This document shows positions 15,781 to 23,355 of a stretch of 64,000 bases of DNA, piece by piece. Positions within the stretch are counted from its first letter, which is position 1; each line of letters begins with the position of its first letter. Below the pieces are notes generated by a model. That model did not search any database and had not been told where the DNA came from. It was given only the letters and a program-made list of their open reading frames with translations. Origin of the DNA: Telmatobacter sp. DSM 110680 (GTDB taxonomy: Bacteria > Acidobacteriota > Terriglobia > Terriglobales > Acidobacteriaceae). The DNA is taken from positions 3,224,001 to 3,288,000 of the forward strand of contig NZ_CP121196.1 of the NCBI RefSeq assembly GCF_039994875.1. Reading direction: 5' to 3'. The position numbers and the translations under genes were made by a program.

Positions 15781-16229
15781 GGCCGGTCCTTTCTGGAATC
15801 GTTCGGGAGTCTGGAATGTTTTGCGGAGTGGTGGCCTGAGTTATCAGTATTGCGTCTGCGCTCGATGAGTGCGCGGATCTCTGCCAGTTCGTTTTCGCTT
15901 GCCGGTTCCATCGAGAGGGCATGCAGAGCCAGTTGCGCAGCGGATCCCGCGAAGAGGCGCTTGCTCAGGTCTTTGAGGATTTTGCTCTGCATCAGGTCCT
16001 GGCTGAGGGCGGCGCGATAAACGTGGGCGCGGTTGGCTTCGTCGCGGACGACGAGGCCTTTGCCAGTCATGATCTGAAGCATCTTGAGAACGGTGGTGTA
16101 GCCGGAGGGGCGATCCTGATTGAGAGCGTCGTGAATCTCGCGCACCGTGGCCGGCTGCTTCTCCCAGAGGATCTGAAGGAGTTCGAGTTCGGATTCGGTG
16201 GGGCGGGGAATGGTGGTGCCGTGTTCCAT
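15777..16229 (-). CDS. BlaI/MecI-family transcriptional repressor
   Basis: A 150-residue winged-helix repressor. PTESELELLQILWEKQPATV, the ALNQDRPSGYTTVLKMLQIM recognition region and KGLVVRDEANRAHVYRA wing are characteristic of BlaI/MecI; the C-terminal helices mediate dimerisation and contain the usual site for proteolytic inactivation. Translation is coupled to the M56 peptidase by an ATGA overlap (15777-15780). Two inverted repeats and a strong promoter lie directly upstream, so it should repress its own operon. The ATG at 16229 has no Shine-Dalgarno sequence; the promoter position predicts an almost leaderless mRNA. The inducing signal is unknown. Confidence 0.92.
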   Translation of the reverse strand: MEHGTTIPRPTESELELLQILWEKQPATVREIHDALNQDRPSGYTTVLKMLQIMTGKGLVVRDEANRAHVYRAALSQDLMQSKILKDLSKRLFAGSAAQLALHALSMEPASENELAEIRALIERRRNTDNSGHHSAKHSRLPNDSRKDRP

Positions 16230-16238
16230 GATTCGGAC

Positions 16239-16266
16239 GTTATACGAAGGGCTTCGTAATTGTCAA
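16239..16266 (-). promoter_or_regulatory. Sigma70-type promoter of the BlaI-M56 operon
   Basis: TTGACA (16261-16266, minus strand) and TATAAC (16239-16244) are separated by 16 bp. Transcription should begin about 3-4 nt before the ATG at 16229. A BlaI-type inverted repeat fills the spacer. Confidence 0.75.
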
Positions 16267-16280
16267 CGAAAATCTTCGTA
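16243..16280. promoter_or_regulatory. Two BlaI-type operators
   Basis: TACGAA-GGGC-TTCGTA at 16243-16258 and AACGAA-AATC-TTCGTA at 16265-16280 are near-identical inverted repeats with centres 22 bp apart, two helical turns. The first lies between the -35 and -10 boxes and the second covers the -35 box, so bound repressor would exclude RNA polymerase. The rest of the gap to 16399 holds nothing obvious. Confidence 0.75.
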
Positions 16281-16399
16281 GATGGGAAGGGGAGCCTCAA
16301 AAATGGTCTTTGTTCCGCACAACACAATCATGAAGAATCATTTGTGAGGCTAAGCGGAATGCACAAATGAATGGATAAATGAGAACTCTGTGGTGAGAC

Positions 16400-17326
16400 T
16401 TATTGGCAGATAGTACTTACATCTGTACTGGGCTTAGGACGCGCGGGCAGGGTGAGACCGCGAGTATGCATCGCGCCTTCCAGACTGTCTGGTTGATCGG
16501 GAAGGGAGGGATCGAGTGCTCCGGCGTAGAACGGGTCGGTTTCCGCTTCATGAAGAGTGATAAACGTGAATCCCTTGTCACGATAGAGCTTGAGAAGTTG
16601 CGGCAACATGCGGGCATCGAAAGCGCCAACGTGCATCAACAGGACATAGGGAATGTCGTGGCCGAAGAGAGCTTTCGACATGGCACGGCGGAAGTCAGCA
16701 TCATCGCCAGCGGCCTGAAGATAAGTTGATTCGAGTAGCGCGATGGAAGCGGCGTCGTTCTTGGCGACACAACGGGCATAGGGTTCGTTCCACATGTAGT
16801 CGCCGAAGCTCATCGTGACGGCAGCAATCTTGTATCCGTGGATGCCGAGAAATCCGCGAATTGCAGTGCGTTTCTCAGGGGTGTCGCCTTCGGCGAGGAA
16901 GGGATAGCGGAGCCAGTGCCAGTCGCTGCTACTCGAATACTTTTCGAGGACTAATTCATTTTTCTCCAGGTCAGCAAGCCAGTCAGCAACGGAACTGGTG
17001 TTGAGGTTCAGGTGCGACCAGGTGTGATTGCCGAGTAAGAAACCTGCATCGCGCCAGTCTTTGAGCATGGGGGCGGCGGCGGGTTCGCGTTCGATGGCCA
17101 CGCCGTTGACGAATCCGTATGCGGGAGGGATGTGGGCATCTTTCATTGCGGCGATAAGTTTGTGGCCGATTTCTATGCGAGTTTCGCCTTGAGGTAACGC
17201 GCTGTGGGCGGGGAGGTCGTCCCATGTGAAGGCGATTTGCTGAGCTATTGCGGATGGAATTGCAGCAAGTGCAAGGGCGGCGATAAGTAGCGAGCGCATA
17301 CCGCACTGATTCTTCATGGGGTCCAT
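16400..17326 (-). CDS. Secreted polysaccharide deacetylase (carbohydrate esterase 4-like)
   Basis: A 308-residue exported protein with signal peptide LLIAALALAAIPSAIAQQ. The NodB-homology fold is visible: IAFTWDDLPAH has the catalytic Asp pair, LLGNHTWSHLNLN gives the HxxxH metal site, WLRYPFLAEG corresponds to motif 3 (RxPY-like), and VLLMHVGAFDARML near the end carries the H of motif 5. Family members remove acetyl groups from chitin, peptidoglycan or other N-acetylated glycans. ATG at 17326 or at 17317 are both possible; neither has a good ribosome-binding site. Substrate not deducible. Confidence 0.88.
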   Translation of the reverse strand: MDPMKNQCGMRSLLIAALALAAIPSAIAQQIAFTWDDLPAHSALPQGETRIEIGHKLIAAMKDAHIPPAYGFVNGVAIEREPAAAPMLKDWRDAGFLLGNHTWSHLNLNTSSVADWLADLEKNELVLEKYSSSSDWHWLRYPFLAEGDTPEKRTAIRGFLGIHGYKIAAVTMSFGDYMWNEPYARCVAKNDAASIALLESTYLQAAGDDADFRRAMSKALFGHDIPYVLLMHVGAFDARMLPQLLKLYRDKGFTFITLHEAETDPFYAGALDPSLPDQPDSLEGAMHTRGLTLPARPKPSTDVSTICQ

Positions 17327-17389
17327 TATCTATTCGGAATCTGCGAGGTTAGAAATCTGGTCAGATTTTTGTTGGCGTAGTTAGCAAAA

Positions 17390-17461
17390 GCACATTCTTC
17401 GCTCCGCTTACTCCACGAAGGATTCATTCGCGGGTCCCCCGGCCGCTCCGCCCAGGATGAC
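17390..17461 (+). repeat. REP-like hairpin repeat, diverged copy
   Basis: A diverged copy: TTCTTCGCTCCGCTTACTCC at the left, a rearranged centre (ATTCGCGGGTCCCCCGGCC) and CCCAGGATGAC at the right. It sits beyond the stop of the amidohydrolase, in the same orientation as the other copies. Confidence 0.65.
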
Positions 17462-17499
17462 ACCCGTTGTTGATTGAAACGACATGCATCGAATCCGAT

Positions 17500-18831
17500 T
17501 TACTTGACGTGGATTACGGGGTTGCGGTCGGGGTGGGCGGGGTCTTTGATGATGCGGCCGCCTTGCATGACGAACGCAACATGCTCCATGACAGTGATGT
17601 CGGCGAGGGGATCGCCTTGGACGGCCACGATGTCGGCGAAGCGGCCGGGCTCGAGGGTGCCGACGTCTTTGTCTTTTTCGAGCATGGTTGCGGCGTTGAT
17701 GGTGGCGGCTTGCAGGGCGCCGAGCGGGGAGAGGCCGCCGCGAACTAATGCGCCGAATTCTTTAGAGACGGATTCATCGACGTCGGCATCATCAACCCCG
17801 TAGACAATGCGGATGTGGTGGGCGAGGGCGAGTTTGAATGCGGGCCCCTGCGCAGCCATGATCTCGACACCTTTGGCGTAGGAGTCGGGATCGCGGCCTT
17901 TGCTGAGTCCGGTTTCCATGTCGTGCTGGAAGCAATAGAGGGTGGGGACGAGCCAGGTGTGATGCTGCTCCATTAACTGCGCGCCTTCTTCGTCGAGCAT
18001 GGTGCCGTGCTCAATGGAGTCGACACCGGCGCGGACTGCGGCCTTGATGCCGACGGCACCTTCCGCATGGGCCATCACTTTCTTTCCAGCGCGATGCGCA
18101 ATTTCTACGGCGGCAGCCATCTGTTCTTCGCTTAACTCCTGCACGTGGTAATCAGAGATCGGATCCATGACGCCGCCGGTAGCCATCAGTTTGATCCAAT
18201 CGGCTCCATATTTGATGTCGCGGCGGACAACGTGGGCGATGTCGTCTACGGTATCGGCTACATTCTGACCGCGGGGAATCTGCATGTCAGGCGAGAAGGG
18301 AGATCCGTCGCCGTGACCGCCGGTAAGGGAGACGCAACTGCCAGCGGCGGTGATGCGCGGGCCGAGGATGATTCCGCGCTTGACTGAGTCGCGGAGTGCG
18401 AATTGCGGATAGTCGGCCGGACCTTCGCATGCGTCGCGTAGGGAAGTGAATCCATGATCGAGCCAGAGACGAAGGTTGTAGGTTCCCCACAGTGTCGCTT
18501 GCGGAATAGAGGTGCGAAGATGCGCGGCAATGTTCTGCGTTGTGGGGTTGGAGAGTGTGTGTGCGTGCGCATCGATGAGGCCCGGAAGAACGGTATAAGC
18601 GGAGAGATCGGTGACGGGAACGCTGGGTGGAGCGGCCTCGGTGATGGACTGGACCCTATCGCCGGCAATGAGGATGTAGGCGTGGGAGCGTACGGCGCCG
18701 GTGCGCACATCGATGAGTTTCCCGGCGAGAACTGCCTGGGTAATCGGAAGCTTGGCGGGTTCTTGGGCTTCGAGCCTGCAAACAAGGACAAAAAGGCCTG
18801 CGAGAGCGATGGAGCAGCGGGTGCGGGTCAT
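17500..18831 (-). CDS. Secreted amidohydrolase (prolidase/imidazolonepropionase-like)
   Basis: A 443-residue metal-dependent hydrolase with a signal peptide (SIALAGLFVLVCRLEAQ). The amidohydrolase fold begins with VLPGLIDAHAHTL (metal-binding HxH). The barrel includes DWIKLMATGG (probable carbamylated Lys), KKVMAHAEG, GVDSIEHGTMLDEEG and YGVDDADVDES, giving the later His and Asp ligands. The C-terminal beta-sandwich ends EPGRFADIVAVQGDPL. This pattern fits the group of Xaa-Pro dipeptidase-like amidohydrolases commonly exported by Acidobacteriota, but the actual substrate could be a dipeptide or another amide. Start ATG at 18831. Confidence 0.87.
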   Translation of the reverse strand: MTRTRCSIALAGLFVLVCRLEAQEPAKLPITQAVLAGKLIDVRTGAVRSHAYILIAGDRVQSITEAAPPSVPVTDLSAYTVLPGLIDAHAHTLSNPTTQNIAAHLRTSIPQATLWGTYNLRLWLDHGFTSLRDACEGPADYPQFALRDSVKRGIILGPRITAAGSCVSLTGGHGDGSPFSPDMQIPRGQNVADTVDDIAHVVRRDIKYGADWIKLMATGGVMDPISDYHVQELSEEQMAAAVEIAHRAGKKVMAHAEGAVGIKAAVRAGVDSIEHGTMLDEEGAQLMEQHHTWLVPTLYCFQHDMETGLSKGRDPDSYAKGVEIMAAQGPAFKLALAHHIRIVYGVDDADVDESVSKEFGALVRGGLSPLGALQAATINAATMLEKDKDVGTLEPGRFADIVAVQGDPLADITVMEHVAFVMQGGRIIKDPAHPDRNPVIHVK

Positions 18832-18995
18832 CTTGGGTTGAAGGTAACATCCCGACTGATACGGGCAAAATGAAAACTATTGTGACGCTTGCGATTGAAC
18901 GACTTGAGAAGTTGCTACTTGCAGGGGCACTACCGTTTTGGTAGAACAGCCACAGTCTCTATCGCCGTTCTGGCTGAGTCGAGAAACGAGGGTAC

Positions 18996-19853
18996 ATGAA
19001 TTCGATCACTTCCCAGGCGCAACCTCTAGCCCAATTGGACCAGTGGGATGACTTCGTCGAAGGACGGTACAAAGAAGGAAAGTCCAAAGAAGAATTCCGG
19101 ATCTATGACGCGTCGGCTACGCCGGGCGTGGCGGAGTTTTACCGGCTGAATCACGAAGGTCAGACAGTTGAGTATGTCCTCGGTAAAGAGAAGGAGTACT
19201 TCGGCCTGAAGAAAGGCATGAAGTCGATTTGGGAAGCTGCGGACTTTTTGAATTCGCTGGTTGACGACAGCGACCCCGACACCGATCTCACCCAGACCGA
19301 ACATCTGCTGCAAACGTCGGAAGCGATCCGGCGCGATGGACATCCGCGTTGGATGGTGCTGACGGGCTTCCTGCATGATCTTGGAAAATGTCTTTGCCTT
19401 TACGGCGAGCCGCAGTGGGGTGTTGTAGGCGATACGTTCCCGGTGGGATGCGCTTGGTCAGAGGCGATTGTGTTTCACGAGTATTTTGCGAACAACCCCG
19501 ATCGGCTCCGGGCCGAGTATCAGACGAAGTTCGGGATATACGAGCCAAATTGCGGCCTCGAAAATGTTCATATGTCTTTCGGGCATGACGGGTACATCGC
19601 AGAGGTGATGAAACCGTATATGCCGATCGAGTCGCTCTACATGTTGCGATTCCATTCTTTCTATCCGTGGCATCGTCATGGTGCGTACGATCACCTGGCC
19701 AACGATCAAGATCGCGCGATGCTGGAGTGGGTACTGAAATTCAATCAGTACGATCTTTATTCGAAGGGGCATGCGAAGCCAGACATTAGGGAACTGAAGC
19801 CTTATTACGACGACCTGTTTGCGGAGTTTTTGCCGGCGAAAGTTGCCTGGTAA
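18996..19853 (+). CDS. Inositol oxygenase (myo-inositol to D-glucuronate)
   Basis: A full-length 285-residue myo-inositol oxygenase, a non-haem di-iron enzyme that cleaves the inositol ring with O2 to give D-glucuronate (EC 1.13.99.1). Landmarks follow the eukaryotic family closely: EFYRLNHEGQTVEYV, MSIWEAADFLNSLVDDSDPDTD-like block (about 76-97), TEHLLQTSEAIRRDGHPRW with the first His ligand, TGFLHDLGKCL with the HD pair (127-128), SFGHDGYI, LRFHSFYPWHRHGAY and NDQDRAMLEWV. The gene stands alone with its own terminator; no inositol transporter or uronate catabolic genes are adjacent. Bacterial copies are far less common than eukaryotic ones. Confidence 0.95.
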   Translation: MNSITSQAQPLAQLDQWDDFVEGRYKEGKSKEEFRIYDASATPGVAEFYRLNHEGQTVEYVLGKEKEYFGLKKGMKSIWEAADFLNSLVDDSDPDTDLTQTEHLLQTSEAIRRDGHPRWMVLTGFLHDLGKCLCLYGEPQWGVVGDTFPVGCAWSEAIVFHEYFANNPDRLRAEYQTKFGIYEPNCGLENVHMSFGHDGYIAEVMKPYMPIESLYMLRFHSFYPWHRHGAYDHLANDQDRAMLEWVLKFNQYDLYSKGHAKPDIRELKPYYDDLFAEFLPAKVAW

Positions 19854-19863
19854 GGAAAGTTCA

Positions 19864-19910
19864 AAAAACGAAGGCCGCCGGGCGATTGCCAGGCGGCCTT
19901 TGATATTTTG
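19864..19910. terminator. Bidirectional rho-independent terminator
   Basis: A 7-bp stem (GGCCGCC/GGCGGCC, 19873-19879 and 19892-19898) lies between the convergent inositol oxygenase and M1 peptidase genes. TTTGATATTTT follows on the plus strand and TTCGTTTTTT on the minus strand, so it can serve both. Confidence 0.8.
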
Positions 19911-19919
19911 CGCGAAAAC

Positions 19920-22565
19920 TCAGTGTGCCGTTTCGGCTCCCGATGCCCTGGGCTGAGTGGCTAGCCAAGTCTTCAACTGTGGTTCCTGCAGGTTGCGCAG
20001 TTCGATGCATCCATTGATGCGTTCGATGGCATGCTTCAGTTCCTGATCGGCATCGGGAACCGTGTGCGATGCAAAGAACTGCGACACGTCGTCGCGTGCT
20101 GACTCGGAGCAGAAAGTGCTGGTGGCTCCAACGAGGACGTTTCCCATCTCGGGTGTGAATTCTTTCTTCACATCATCCCAATGATCCTGGATGAACCTCC
20201 AGGCGAGATCGCGATTCTTTTCGTTGTCGAGCGAGATGGCGAGTTGAAGAGCTGCGTCCTGATTACGGACTTTGTCGGAGACCGCGTACTGAAGCGCACG
20301 CTGGGCTAGCTCTGGATTTTCAAACATGGCCAGAAGCCGGAGCGCACCGATTTGGATTTCTGGATTTGTAGAGGTTTCAAAGATCTTCTGCAATTGATCA
20401 AAGAGAGCCGCGTCGCCGTTGCGAGCGGTGATCTGGAGGGCAGTCTGTGCGAGGTTGGGGTCAGTTGAGTTTGCATCCGCGAGGTATTTGGCGCTGATAT
20501 CGCGCGCTTCGGCGAGGATCCGAGGATCCTTGGCGTCGCCGAGTTCGGCAAAGAGCAAAGCGCGTAGTTGCTTTTTGTTCGGCGAATCACTTTGGGAAGG
20601 CGCGCCGAGCTTGGCGTATTCCGGAGCAAACGTCTGCCTGACCCAGCTATCGAGTGCTGCTTTCTCCTCTGGAGTGGCAGCGATGCGAGAATCGATGGCG
20701 CCAAGTCCGTTGAGTGCTGTGGACACGACATTTGCACTCGCATCTGATTTGACGGCTTCGACGAGGTTCATATATTGGCCGACGATAGCCTTGTTCGCGC
20801 GGACCTGTGCCCACTCATCGCCAATGAGGCTGATGCGTTCAGAAGGCGTTAGATCGTCTTCAACATGGGAAGCGAGAGCGGCGTAGTCGGACGGGGCGTA
20901 AGAGGTGCGGTAATAGCCCTTGCCATTTGCATTGGCAAAGAAGAGTCCGTTTTGCGGGACGTTCAGAAACGTTGATTCGGGTGTAAGGAGCTGGCAGTCT
21001 TGCTTGCCGTCGCTTTTGAAGCAAACAGGCAGCGTCCATTTTTGAGCTTCGTCTGGCTGGACGCTTGGCGTTAAATAGAAGCGCTTTTGCGAGACCTCGA
21101 CTTTGCCGTCGTGCGGCTGGCCGAAGGTTAGGAGTGGCACACCCGCCTGGGCTACGAGACTCTCCATAATCTTGTCGACCGGCTTGTGACTCGTTGAGGT
21201 CTGGGCATTCCAGAAATCTTCAGCCGTGGCATTGCCGTAGAGATGCGCGGCGAGATAGTTATGCACGCCTTGGCGAAAGGTTTCCGGGCCGAGGTAATTT
21301 TCAACGCTGAGGAGAACATTGCCGGCCTTGCCGTAGGAGATGCCGTCGAACATCTGCTCAATTTCCGCGGGAGTGTCGGCGCGGGCGCGAATGGCACGGG
21401 TGGTGGGCTGAGCGTCGAGGTTCAGCGTCGCATCCAGACCGGCGGCGACGGCTTGATCGATATTCCATTCAGGATGCATCGCGGCGACTGGCTTGTTTTC
21501 CATCCATGTGGCGAAACCTTCGTTTAGCCAGATGTTGTCCCACCACTGCATAGTGACAAGATCGCCGAACCACTGGTGCGCCATTTCGTGAGCGATGACC
21601 AGGGCGACTTCAGTCTTGGCGTTGATGGATGCTGTTTTGGGATCGACGAGCAGGGCGGTCTCGCGATACGTAATCGCGCCAAAATTCTCCATCGCGCCGG
21701 CTTCAAAGTCGGGCAGACCGATGAGGTCGAGCTTCTTCAGCGGATAGGGAATTCCGAAGTAGTTGTTGTAGTAGTGCAACACGTACTTCGCGACATCAAC
21801 GCCGTACTTGGTCAGGGCGACCTTGTCGGGTGTTGCGCACGTGCGGATAGCTACGCCGTCCTGTTCGCCGGAAGAGCACTGGAAATCACCCACAAGGAAG
21901 GCCACAAGATAGGTAGACATCTTAGGCGTGGTGAGGAACTTGAGAGTGTGTTTATCCGCAGCGGGGCCCGGCGTATCGCTGACGATGGGACCGTTTGAGA
22001 TGCCGGTGTCGCCTCTGTCTACGACCAGCGAGATGTCGTATGTGGCCTTGAACGCCGGCTCATCGAACGAAGGAAAAGCGCGCCGAGCATCGGTGGATTC
22101 GAACTGCGTGACGGCATAGTTGCGGCGAGCCGTTTTGGAAAGATAGAAGCCGCGAAGTTGGCCGTTGAGGATGCCGCTGTATCGGATGATCAGCTTCGCT
22201 TTTCCTGCGGCAAGCTTGTCACGCACCGTGAAGGTGGCTTGTTCCTTCTCTTGATCAAGAGAGACGGTTGCCGTTTGTTTTTTGCCTGCCGTTTCGATCT
22301 CGACAGATTCGAAGGTGAGATCGTGGGCGTTGAGAGTGATGGAGTTTGCCGGCTCGGCCAGGGTGACGTCAATGGTCTCGGAACCGGTGAAAGTCGCGGC
22401 TTTGAGATCAGGGGAGAGTGTCAGCGTGTAGTGCACTGGGCGAACCGTTGTGGTGAGACGTTGAGCTTGAAGTAATCCCGAAAAAGCGATTGTCAAAGCG
22501 GAAAGTAAAGAACAAACAAAGGAAAGGCGCGACTCGCGCCAGGGGGAAGGGCGACCGATCTTCAT
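19920..22565 (-). CDS. Secreted M1-family aminopeptidase
   Basis: An 881-residue zinc aminopeptidase with an N-terminal signal peptide (LSALTIAFSGLLQAQ). The M1 exopeptidase motif GAMEN is at 290-294, HEMAH at 326-330 and the third zinc ligand at Glu349 in NEGFATW. Residues about 540-881 form the helical ERAP1-like C-terminal domain found in aminopeptidase N relatives. The enzyme trims N-terminal residues from peptides, here probably in the periplasm, for nutrition. ATG at 22565 has GAGGTGAA directly upstream. It is convergent with inositol oxygenase. Confidence 0.93.
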   Translation of the reverse strand: MKIGRPSPWRESRLSFVCSLLSALTIAFSGLLQAQRLTTTVRPVHYTLTLSPDLKAATFTGSETIDVTLAEPANSITLNAHDLTFESVEIETAGKKQTATVSLDQEKEQATFTVRDKLAAGKAKLIIRYSGILNGQLRGFYLSKTARRNYAVTQFESTDARRAFPSFDEPAFKATYDISLVVDRGDTGISNGPIVSDTPGPAADKHTLKFLTTPKMSTYLVAFLVGDFQCSSGEQDGVAIRTCATPDKVALTKYGVDVAKYVLHYYNNYFGIPYPLKKLDLIGLPDFEAGAMENFGAITYRETALLVDPKTASINAKTEVALVIAHEMAHQWFGDLVTMQWWDNIWLNEGFATWMENKPVAAMHPEWNIDQAVAAGLDATLNLDAQPTTRAIRARADTPAEIEQMFDGISYGKAGNVLLSVENYLGPETFRQGVHNYLAAHLYGNATAEDFWNAQTSTSHKPVDKIMESLVAQAGVPLLTFGQPHDGKVEVSQKRFYLTPSVQPDEAQKWTLPVCFKSDGKQDCQLLTPESTFLNVPQNGLFFANANGKGYYRTSYAPSDYAALASHVEDDLTPSERISLIGDEWAQVRANKAIVGQYMNLVEAVKSDASANVVSTALNGLGAIDSRIAATPEEKAALDSWVRQTFAPEYAKLGAPSQSDSPNKKQLRALLFAELGDAKDPRILAEARDISAKYLADANSTDPNLAQTALQITARNGDAALFDQLQKIFETSTNPEIQIGALRLLAMFENPELAQRALQYAVSDKVRNQDAALQLAISLDNEKNRDLAWRFIQDHWDDVKKEFTPEMGNVLVGATSTFCSESARDDVSQFFASHTVPDADQELKHAIERINGCIELRNLQEPQLKTWLATQPRASGAETAH

Positions 22566-22688
22566 TTCACCTCGTAACAGTCTGTAGACGTTTACGCGTC
22601 CGTATTGTGCTTTTAAACTTGCGGCTCAAAAATGACGCAGTGGACATTAGGCAGCCCTTCGAAAGGGTGCTTTAACGCCTAAATTATT

Positions 22689-22759
22689 TTAGGGTACTAG
22701 CCGCACAAAGGTAACTACGAAATGTGACCAAACGTAGTTCCCTTGTGAGAAAGCCCTAA
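22689..22759. repeat. Nested 71-bp inverted repeat next to lspA
   Basis: Three nested complementary pairs flank one centre: TTAGGG/CCCTAA (outer), CACAA/TTGTG (middle) and AACTACG/CGTAGTT (inner). The element ends one base from the lspA stop codon. There is no T-run, so it may be a processed 3' hairpin or a miniature repeat rather than a classical terminator. Confidence 0.55.
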
Positions 22760-22760
22760 C

Positions 22761-23285
22761 TTAATGAGTTTCAGTTGTGATGACGGGATCAGCTGATCTT
22801 GCGGGAAGAAGGGAATCGAGCAGCAGGAGGCATGCTCCGATAACGATGGAGCTGTCGGCTACGTTGAAGTCGGGCCAGTGATAGCCGAAGATGTGGACCT
22901 CGATGAAGTCGACGACGGAGCCGTAGACGACGCGATCGTGCAGATTACCGAGGGCTCCGCCGAGTACCAGAGCAAGGGCCACAGTCGCAAAAGTGATCCG
23001 GCTGCCGAGTCGGACCAGGGCGATGACAACAGCGATTGCGGCGACTGCGGAGAAGGCGATGAGTCCCCAACGGACGGCATTGGGGGAGGCAGAGTCAGCG
23101 AAGAGCGAAAAGGCTGCGCCCTCATTGAGCCAATGGGTGATGCGCAAGAATCCGGGGATCACGGTGGTGCCTTCGCCAAGGGGAACGTGGGAGGCAACCA
23201 CGGTTTTTGTAACGCGATCGGCAACGATGACGAACGCGGAGATGAGGAGGAGCCAGGGGAGTTTGTGAGGCGCAGGAAAACTCAA
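22761..23285 (-). CDS. lspA: Lipoprotein signal peptidase (signal peptidase II)
   Basis: A 174-residue inner-membrane aspartyl protease that removes signal peptides from diacylglyceryl-modified prolipoproteins. Four hydrophobic segments are present. ALGNLHDRVVYGSVVDFI contains one catalytic Asp (117) and FNVADSSIVIG the other (144); VADRVTK and WLNEGAAFS are further family blocks. The start is taken as TTG at 23285 because GGAGG precedes it with 7-nt spacing and the protein then has the usual length. The frame is open up to 23423, but that part reads through a CAGTGA word array and overlaps ileS. The ileS-lspA order is conserved in many bacteria. Confidence 0.92.
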   Translation of the reverse strand: MSFPAPHKLPWLLLISAFVIVADRVTKTVVASHVPLGEGTTVIPGFLRITHWLNEGAAFSLFADSASPNAVRWGLIAFSAVAAIAVVIALVRLGSRITFATVALALVLGGALGNLHDRVVYGSVVDFIEVHIFGYHWPDFNVADSSIVIGACLLLLDSLLPARSADPVITTETH

Positions 23286-23300
23286 TGGGCTGCCTCCGAC

Positions 23301-23347
23301 GACAGTGAACAGTGACCAGTGGTCAGTGGACAGTGACTGGACTGTGC
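23301..23347. repeat. Degenerate array of CAGTGA words
   Basis: The 70-bp spacer between ileS and lspA consists largely of overlapping variants of CAGTGA/CAGTGG (gacagtgaa, cagtgacc, agtggt, cagtgga, cagtgact). It includes the palindrome ACCAGTGGT. Similar in style to the CAGGGA array at 3078-3133. Confidence 0.6.
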
Positions 23348-23355
23348 TGTGGTGA

